A stretch of 64,000 nucleotides of DNA from the NCBI GenBank assembly GCA_035772735.1, contig JASDFA010000007.1, forward strand, positions 88,125,501 through 88,189,500, read 5' to 3'. The translations under genes were made by a program, and so were the position numbers. Under the pieces are notes generated by a model. The model was not told where the DNA came from and did not search any database. It saw only the letters and a list, made by a program, of their open reading frames with translations. Below, one piece after another: positions 58,437-64,000 of the stretch (its first letter is position 1; the number at the start of each line of letters is the position of its first letter). The stretch comes from Datura wrightii (Eukaryota; Streptophyta; Magnoliopsida; Solanales; Solanaceae).

Positions 58437-59312
58437 CATTCAGTTAAAAGTTATTCAATTTTATGAGTTATTATATAAAAAGTATTTTTTAAAATTTTAT
58501 ATTATATAAAAGTTTTTTAATTTTAAGTTTATCATATAAATATTTTTTTAATCACATAAAGTCATTTTATTTTGCTTAAGTTAAAAAGTAAATTTCACTT
58601 GAATTTTTATATTTTGTAATAAAAATAAAATATAATAATTAATCTAAAAAAGCTAGTTAGTTCAAAAAAACATATTAAATGTAAAGAATTATTTTGAGAT
58701 CTTTCTCGAAGGTGTTATAGAAATCATATTTACCTTTTTTTTTTGATTTTTTTTAATTGCAATTTAAAGTCATTGACCATATCAAGCTCATAGATTTATA
58801 TTAATAAATGAAGTCTTTGATTCTTGAGGAATAAATATTTTGTTAATTAAACATAGTGCTTATGAAATTCCCTAAATAAACAAGTATATTAGTAAGGGTA
58901 CAATAGTTATATTATTATTTTTATATTAATGACGATGACTTAAAATTATACCAAAAAAATCAAAATAAAGAAAGTAAACGTAATATTATAAAACCACAAC
59001 GACGATTAGTATTATGCGGCAAAATATTGAGACAGATTTATAAAATTATCTGAGTATGATTAACATATTCTAGAATGCCATATTATATTTTCGGTCCAAA
59101 ATATAAAAATTTAGGTGAAATTTACTTTCTAGTTAACTTGGAAAAAATTAAATAACTTTATGTGGCAAAAAATAAAAAATTAATTTTTTTTGGTATGATA
59201 AACTTAAAGTTAGATGACTTTTATGTTGTATAAAATAGAAAAATTATTTTTGTGTGATAACTCTTAAGGTTAACTGATTTTTGACTTTTGTTTAATAAAT
59301 ACGAATGACTAT
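58437..59312. mobile_element. Element with about 190-bp imperfect inverted repeats (MULE-like or foldback)
   Basis: The left arm (about 58437-58620) contains AGTTATTATATAAAAAG, TTAAGTTTATCATA, ACATAAAGTCATTTTATTTT and AAAGTAAATTTCACTTGAAT. The right arm (about 59088-59312) read on the minus strand contains the same blocks in the same order, for example AGTTATCACACAAAAAT, TTAAGTTTATCATACC and AAAGTAAATTTCACCTAAAT. Flanking AGTAAATTT and AAAAAATTT could be a degraded 9-bp duplication as in Mutator-like elements, but this is weak. The core (58620-59088) has no gene. Confidence 0.72.
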
Positions 59313-59990
59313 GAAAAAATTTTACTCAAAAGAGAAAGGAAAGCCAAGGATTTATGGAACTGGTTGATACCAACAAGTTTGTGTCCAATCGTTGCAAATA
59401 ACTTGAACAAATGGTGAGAAATATAAAAATTCAAGTAGGGAAGTACAATGAATTGCTTTTGTCAAATACTTCCTCTTCCATAAGGGTCGCCTTATCATCG
59501 GTCTTCTTGATCTCTAACTGAGTCTTCTAATAACACCACCTGAAGCATTATCAACGATAACTTTAGCTTTGGCTCCATATATCAACCTCTGTGCAAATTT
59601 TGTGGAAGAAAAAAGAGCAATTACAAAGTAACATATGTCATGTCAGGTCAGTAGTTAGTACGTGAATCAATCGGAAATAGAAAAAGAAAACATAAACAAT
59701 ATATAAGAAAAAATTATCATGAACACATGCTCGCTTAGGATGCAGACATGTGGCATAAAAATAATACTAAAGAATGAGTTTTATGAAGTTTGCGGAGGTG
59801 ACCCATCTTCGAAAAATCTCTAGAGAGAGCATCTGGAATCATTACATATGAATTGGCCCCTTTCATCATATCATCATGCCAATCAAAGCTTCTATTAATA
59901 AAGGTGGAAATTCGTGGCCTGCGGTCATTATTAAGAGAAAAGAGATAAATACATCAGCTAGTTTATATAGGATCCTGGAAATCGCGGTGG
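59313..59990. other. Intergenic, with one possible minus-strand exon at about 59505-59600
   Basis: On the minus strand a splice-acceptor-like pyrimidine tract and CAG near 59602 are followed by 21 open codons (RLIYGAKAKVIVDNASGGVI, then RRLS and a stop). I do not recognise the protein and it has no start; it may be a gene relic or chance. Nothing else is seen. Confidence 0.25.
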
Positions 59991-60836
59991 GTTAACAGTC
60001 AACGAGTATAACGATACGTGCAAATGAAATATTTCTATTGGACAATGTAGTATAAGTCCCAAATAGAGAAATTTTATTGATTGATGTACTCTACTTGTTG
60101 CCTATAAATAGCTAAACTATTCACTTGTAAGGGGAGATTTTTTGAATAATACAAGACGTTATATTAACATTTTTTCAACTCTAAGATTTCTCTTGCTATT
60201 CTCTCATTTAAGGAAGACTCAGGGAACATTCATACCAGAACCTCTGATGCTGGAACCAACACTTAAAGCTGTTATCGAGATTACAATTGAAGCAACGATA
60301 CTTCGACTTGACTATTTTGTTTGCTTGTTTAATTATATTGTCATTTTCTATACATCCATCAAACAACATATGTGCTTATTTAATCTATTTTATAAGTTCA
60401 AAAAATCTGTGTTTTTAACTTCATAATAAATTCAATTGTACCATTTTTTGAGTAAATAATTTGGCACCCAAATGGGGCTAGGACTATTGTGCTATTGATT
60501 TGATCCACTACTTCATATACTAACTTGCTCAGAATCATTTTTTTCAGAAGTAATCTATGACTGTTATAAACAATAATGATGATAATGATCGACCAAACAT
60601 GGTGGAAGGACCACTCTTTTCCGATGGTGCTTGGGATGGAGAAGGTCATAATGACGAACTCATGCCTAGATCTAAGCGAAAAAGGACCCTTAATGATCTA
60701 CACGATGAGGAAAAAAACTATCACTAGCACAACGATTGTTCGGATATGAAAACTATCAAGGAAATATTGGAAATTTTGACTACTCAACATAGGTCCATGA
60801 TGGATCACCTATACTATTAGGATCGAAGAATGATAG
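59991..60836 (+). mobile_element. Truncated LTR retrotransposon: LTR end and leader
   Basis: A TATA box (TATAAATA, 60103-60110) is followed by an LTR-like transcribed region to about 60460. Then comes TTGGCACCCAAATGGGGCTA, resembling the GGCGCCCACCGTGGGGC primer/leader sequence seen after LTRs of some plant Gypsy elements. A leader with ATG at 60555 (MTVINNNDDNDRPNMVEGPL, then RSKRKRTLNDLHDEE) reaches a stop at 60725; this may be the N-terminus of gag. The left LTR end is not resolved. It is cut at 60837 by a minus-strand LTR. Confidence 0.5.
60103..60110 (+). promoter_or_regulatory. Putative TATA box
   Basis: TATAAATA in a CTATAAATAGCTAAAC context within the LTR fragment described around it. 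Confidence 0.55.
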
Positions 60837-61043
60837 TGTTGTGCCCCAACCTAGGGCTTAGGCGAGATCGGCACCTGGTGTCATTTCTGGCCTGAGTGTA
60901 CCACTGAACTGACATGAGACTGTGGGCAACATCTAATAAAGGTAGAACATGAATAATAAAAATCTAAGGAACTGAGATAAATTATGTAGCTGAGATAAAG
61001 CTTTTCAAAAAATTATTGTTTTTATACAGAAGCGATAGGATAT
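60837..61043 (-). repeat. Terminal piece of a Tekay-like LTR
   Basis: Plus strand TGTTGTGCCCCAACCTAGGG, then GATCGGCACCTGGTGTC, resembling the left end of element G (TGTCACACCCC ... TTGGCACCTGGTGCC). It breaks off at 61043, where another LTR begins. It could alternatively be the 3' end of that LTR. Confidence 0.5.
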
Positions 61044-62563
61044 TGATGTCATTCAAATCCACTCCCAACATAAGGTAGTGTTAACAATCAATGCAAATAT
61101 AAAACCCAACAAGGAGTTGGGGTTGAATCACATAGAAATTACTTGAAGCCCAGTCTATCTAGTGCTAAACAGCAAATTATTACAAGACTAGAATCTATTC
61201 AGATTGAGAGTAATAGAATTTAACTATAACTACAAATGTGCTAAGATAGGGTTGTAAGCAACTAGAGGTAATTCTAGGGAAGTAACCTTAATATTGGATC
61301 GATCCCCCTAAATCACCCAATATGAAAGAATTGAGAGAGGGCTAAGGTTGAACATGCAGGCAATTTACTTAAGTAACACATGGGTATCTTTCAATAGCAC
61401 TATACGTGTCAATCTACTTCAATTTTGTCAAATTGAAGAGAACTCCCTTTTACCTAATTGCTTGTTTGCTAATTTGAAATTTAACCTCCATTAAACAAGG
61501 GTTATGCCTTGAGTCATTATTGATTGATGTTAACTCAATCCAAATTTGTTCTTTCAAGCCTCATAAGGGTAGTTGGACAGGATCGGATGATTCTCATCAA
61601 CAATAACAACAACAACCCATTGTAATCCCACCAAGTGGGGTCTGGGGAGGGTAGAATGTACGCAGACCTTACCACTACCTCAAAGGTAGAGAGGCTGTTT
61701 CTAATAGACCCTCGGCTGTAAGCAAATGATTCTCATCAACAGTCACAAACAAAGAAAAAATCAATCAGATATTTATAAGCTCATACTCAGTTTTAACAAA
61801 TTGGGATCATTAGGGTTCACAACCCTAGATCTGGGTTTAGTTACCCATAGCTAGAAAAAGAAGAAAAACAACGTAATAAGACTTTCTTACCAAAAGGAAC
61901 TGAAATCTTCACTTGATAGATGAGAATCTTCAATTACAAAAATTAGATCTACAATCTACTTGAAACTAGGGCTAGAATTAGCTAAGTTCTATTCTCTACA
62001 CTAGATATGAACTAAGAAATGTAAAAACTACTGAAAAAAATTACAATAAAAATGTATTTATACTATGCCACAAAAAGCTCATTAAAATTTAAACATCAGA
62101 GTGCTAGGTGTGCATGGATGGACCCTCCTTTGGACCGTCCTTTACATTTCTGCTACTGTCCCTTGACTTGTCGTCCTTTGAGAGATGGACCATTCTTTGG
62201 AATAACGGTCCGTACTTCACTCCACACTTTAGAAATTCCATTCTGCCAAGCTTTGATCAAATCATCAACTGACCAGCCGTCCTTTTGGCAGACAATCCAT
62301 CCTTTCAACTATACTTCAAGGACCCAATTTTCTGGTTTTCTGAAAGTTACAGCTGGGATAGGATGGACCGTCCTTCAGGCAGATAGTCCGTCTGTTACCT
62401 CGTTTATTGAGCAGTTTTCTGGCCTTAACTCCTTTCTTTTTTCAATGCCTTGGGATCCTGAAATACAACACAATAAGATTAGCTTCTACTTAATTTTACT
62501 CTAAAAGACATGCAAAATTCTATGAAAAGAAGTAAAGATGTGTCTCTAATCCCAGACACATCA
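61044..62563 (-). mobile_element. Athila/Tat-like 3' LTR
   Basis: On the minus strand it starts TGATGTGTCTGGG (62563) directly after a GCTTGAGGAGAAGCAAATGC-type polypurine context, and ends AATGACATCA (61044), giving matching 6-bp ends TGATGT/ACATCA. It contains a GGACCGTCCTT/GGACGGTCC motif array at 62110-62400 and the SINE at 61603-61725. The internal region lies to the right. The 150-codon frame across 62052-62504 runs through the motif array and is not supported as a gene. Confidence 0.68.
61603..61725 (-). mobile_element. TS-type SINE with 16-bp target duplication
   Basis: Read on the minus strand: GCCGAGGGTCTATTAGAAAC, then AGGTAGTGGTAAGGTCTGCG, CCCCAGACCCCACTTGGTGG, ending in a (TTG)n-like tail (AACAACAACAAC on the plus strand). 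This matches the tRNA-derived TS SINE family of Solanaceae as I know it. ATGATTCTCATCAACA flanks both sides (61587-61602, 61726-61741). It is 5' truncated relative to a full TS element. Confidence 0.9.
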
Positions 62564-64000
62564 ATACTCTCAATTTAAAGCATTTGCTTCTCCTCAAGCA
62601 AACCAAGAATAAAACTATCTTACTTAACTAATTCCCGGACTAAAAAATTATCATGAATAAGGTGGTTATCAGCAACAACCACCAACACGTCAAATTCAAT
62701 CCTGCCACCCTATCCATCAATCAAAACACAATTTTCTCGCAACCGTTTAAACTAATCATGCAACCTCCACTCATGACATCATCTCTATCTGCATATACCT
62801 AAAATAGAGAAGTAAAACATGCCAGCCATTCAAACAACATGCCCTCACAATTAGACTTAGAAACATGTCCTTTTTTTGAAGTAATGACAACATACACCAC
62901 AAGGACACACGAGATAAAGAGAGAAGACAAATACACTCAACTCTCACAAAGTTCACAAGATAGCTCGCAATTGCATATGCTTGCCCATTTACTCAACTGC
63001 CTTTCTTTTCAGGTATCCGTGTTGAGACCACATAAGGACTTTTCTAATCTTGTAATGAAGGTTAGAGGACTGGTAGGGTACAATTTAGGCTTTTTATGAC
63101 TCATTTACTATCATTGACCACTTCACCACATTTCCATAACCCTTTTCACCTTTTTGATCCCTTATTTTGATTTGGCATTTTTCACACCCCAAAGTGTTTT
63201 TATGTGGTCAAACTTCATTTTCACTTTTTCTCCTTTGCTTTCTTCTCTTTTTCCTCTTTTTAGCTCATTTCTCAATCTCACCTTGGGATGTGCTCATACA
63301 ACATCTTTTTGGATTATTTCGTTCTTTCCCTCATTTTCACCCCCAACTTATAACTTTTTACTCATTTTTCATTACTCTACAAGTGTCAAGGAGCATGACT
63401 TCAAAAGAGAGTCAATTTTAGAATTGACTTTGGCTTGATCAAGAAAAAGGTCAATAGGCTCAAAGAGGAAGGTTAGGAATTCAAATTACTAAAACTAGGC
63501 AAAAAACGAGGGACGAAAACCGACAAACAGGGTCGCTCGAAAAAAATCGAGGGAAACTTGAACCTATCCATCGATTTTTCCATTGATAATTTTCGATGCA
63601 TTATTGCGCAAATAATTTTAACCGGAATAAAATTTTATAATCCGACAGAAGATGTCAGATTTGATAAAAAATAATTAATTTACGTATCCGACGGACATAG
63701 TTGTTCTATTAAATAATAGTAATTATTTTAAATAAAAATAAAAAAATACAAGTACAGAAATAAATTTTTATTTTAAATAATTTTGAAAACCTGACGGACA
63801 GTGTCGTTTTGTCCGTCGATATTTTGGTCAAGATCTAGTCAATTCATTTAATAGAAAAATCGATAGACTAGACAAATCTATCCGTGGGTTTGTCTAATTA
63901 AATCAGACCAGAGACCTGAAAAACCCCATTTATCACCTTACTCCCTTGTATTCTTTCCCTCCACTATAAAAACCCTTCCCACCATCCTGTTCCCAGATCA
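62564..64000 (-). other. 3' internal (non-coding) part of the Athila-like element, then unassigned
   Basis: 62564-62610 is the purine-rich tract context next to the LTR. To about 63500 the sequence is low-complexity, T-rich, without conserved protein domains, like the 3' non-coding zone of large Gypsy elements. From 63500 to 63850 CCGACGGACA, CCTGACGGACAG and GTCCGTCGAT motifs recur, which resemble CACTA-transposon subterminal repeats; no terminus is seen. The frames 62839-63099 and 63154-63438 have no recognisable domain. Confidence 0.4.

Noticed and set aside
62052..62504. 150-codon open frame with no stop
   Set aside because: It runs across the LTR motif array (GGACCGTCC-type repeats); no domain, no relatives recognised, and the LTR is transcribed in the other direction.
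63154..63438. Hydrophobic Phe/Ser/Leu-rich frame as a membrane protein
   Set aside because: It is a T-rich low-complexity tract giving Phe/Leu/Ser in two frames at once; likely 3' non-coding part of a Gypsy element.
1..64000. CRISPR arrays, operons, prophage or other bacterial systems
   Set aside because: The window is plant nuclear DNA; the tandem repeats found have no CRISPR-like spacer structure.
1..64000. tRNA or rRNA genes
   Set aside because: No cloverleaf-like A/B box pair outside the SINE and no rRNA similarity noticed; TGGTATCAGAGC sequences are retrotransposon primer sites, not tRNA genes. A tRNAscan run would settle it.

Overview
This is nuclear DNA from a flowering plant, very probably a member of the Solanaceae (pepper, tomato, potato or tobacco group). 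The evidence is a large excess of Ty3/Gypsy elements of the chromovirus Tekay/Del type with about 2.2-2.5 kb LTRs, a tRNA-derived SINE that looks like the Solanaceae TS family, Stowaway- and Harbinger-type small DNA transposons, and a single-exon GeBP/STOREKEEPER-type transcription factor gene. Genus cannot be decided from the sequence alone. One convincing host gene was found; about 85% of the window is transposable elements, most of them broken.

Region 1 (1-26733) is a nest. An old minus-strand Gypsy element (E) is the substrate. Its pol gene was hit by a plus-strand Tekay element (A, 2305-9561), whose 5' LTR is in turn cut by another LTR (I, ending at 2304). Its 5' LTR was hit by solo LTR F (14600-26288), which was hit by the nearly complete Tekay element B (16013-25873). 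The 3' LTR of B then received a 255-bp piece of plastid ndhH. Element A lost its reverse-transcriptase core by internal deletion; B keeps the full gene order but carries stops, frameshifts and a lost catalytic glutamate.

Region 2 (26734-42535) is a second nest on the minus strand. The 3' LTR of Gypsy element C contains solo LTR D (27388-36085), which contains an internally deleted LTR pair G (29426-35815), which contains solo LTR H (30524-31934). D, G and H each keep exact 5-bp target duplications, so the order of insertion can be read directly. The remaining coding part of C (chromodomain, integrase, RT, protease, gag) follows, then an illegitimate joint to a second integrase fragment.

Region 3 (42536-51430) holds an LTR fragment with a six-copy repeat, a collapsed Tekay LTR, and a minus-strand Ty1/Copia element whose presumed LTR was hit by a 3.9-kb hAT transposon (47274-51209) with an exact 8-bp target duplication and a decayed transposase.

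Region 4 (51641-54873) is a Harbinger-like non-autonomous element with an ACC-rich core, split by a Tekay-like solo LTR. Region 5 (about 54874-58055) is the gene island: the GeBP-family gene at 55307-56599 with two G-boxes just upstream. Region 6 (58056-64000) contains a Stowaway-like MITE, an element with about 190-bp inverted repeats, a truncated LTR retrotransposon leader, and a minus-strand Athila/Tat-like LTR carrying a SINE.

Apart from the transcription factor, the elements do not form a working pathway; their value is historical. A recurring feature is that the LTRs carry arrays of short repeated or inverted motifs (GACTCGTGG/CCACGAGTC and relatives in the Tekay LTRs; other motifs in the Athila-like LTRs) at a similar relative position.
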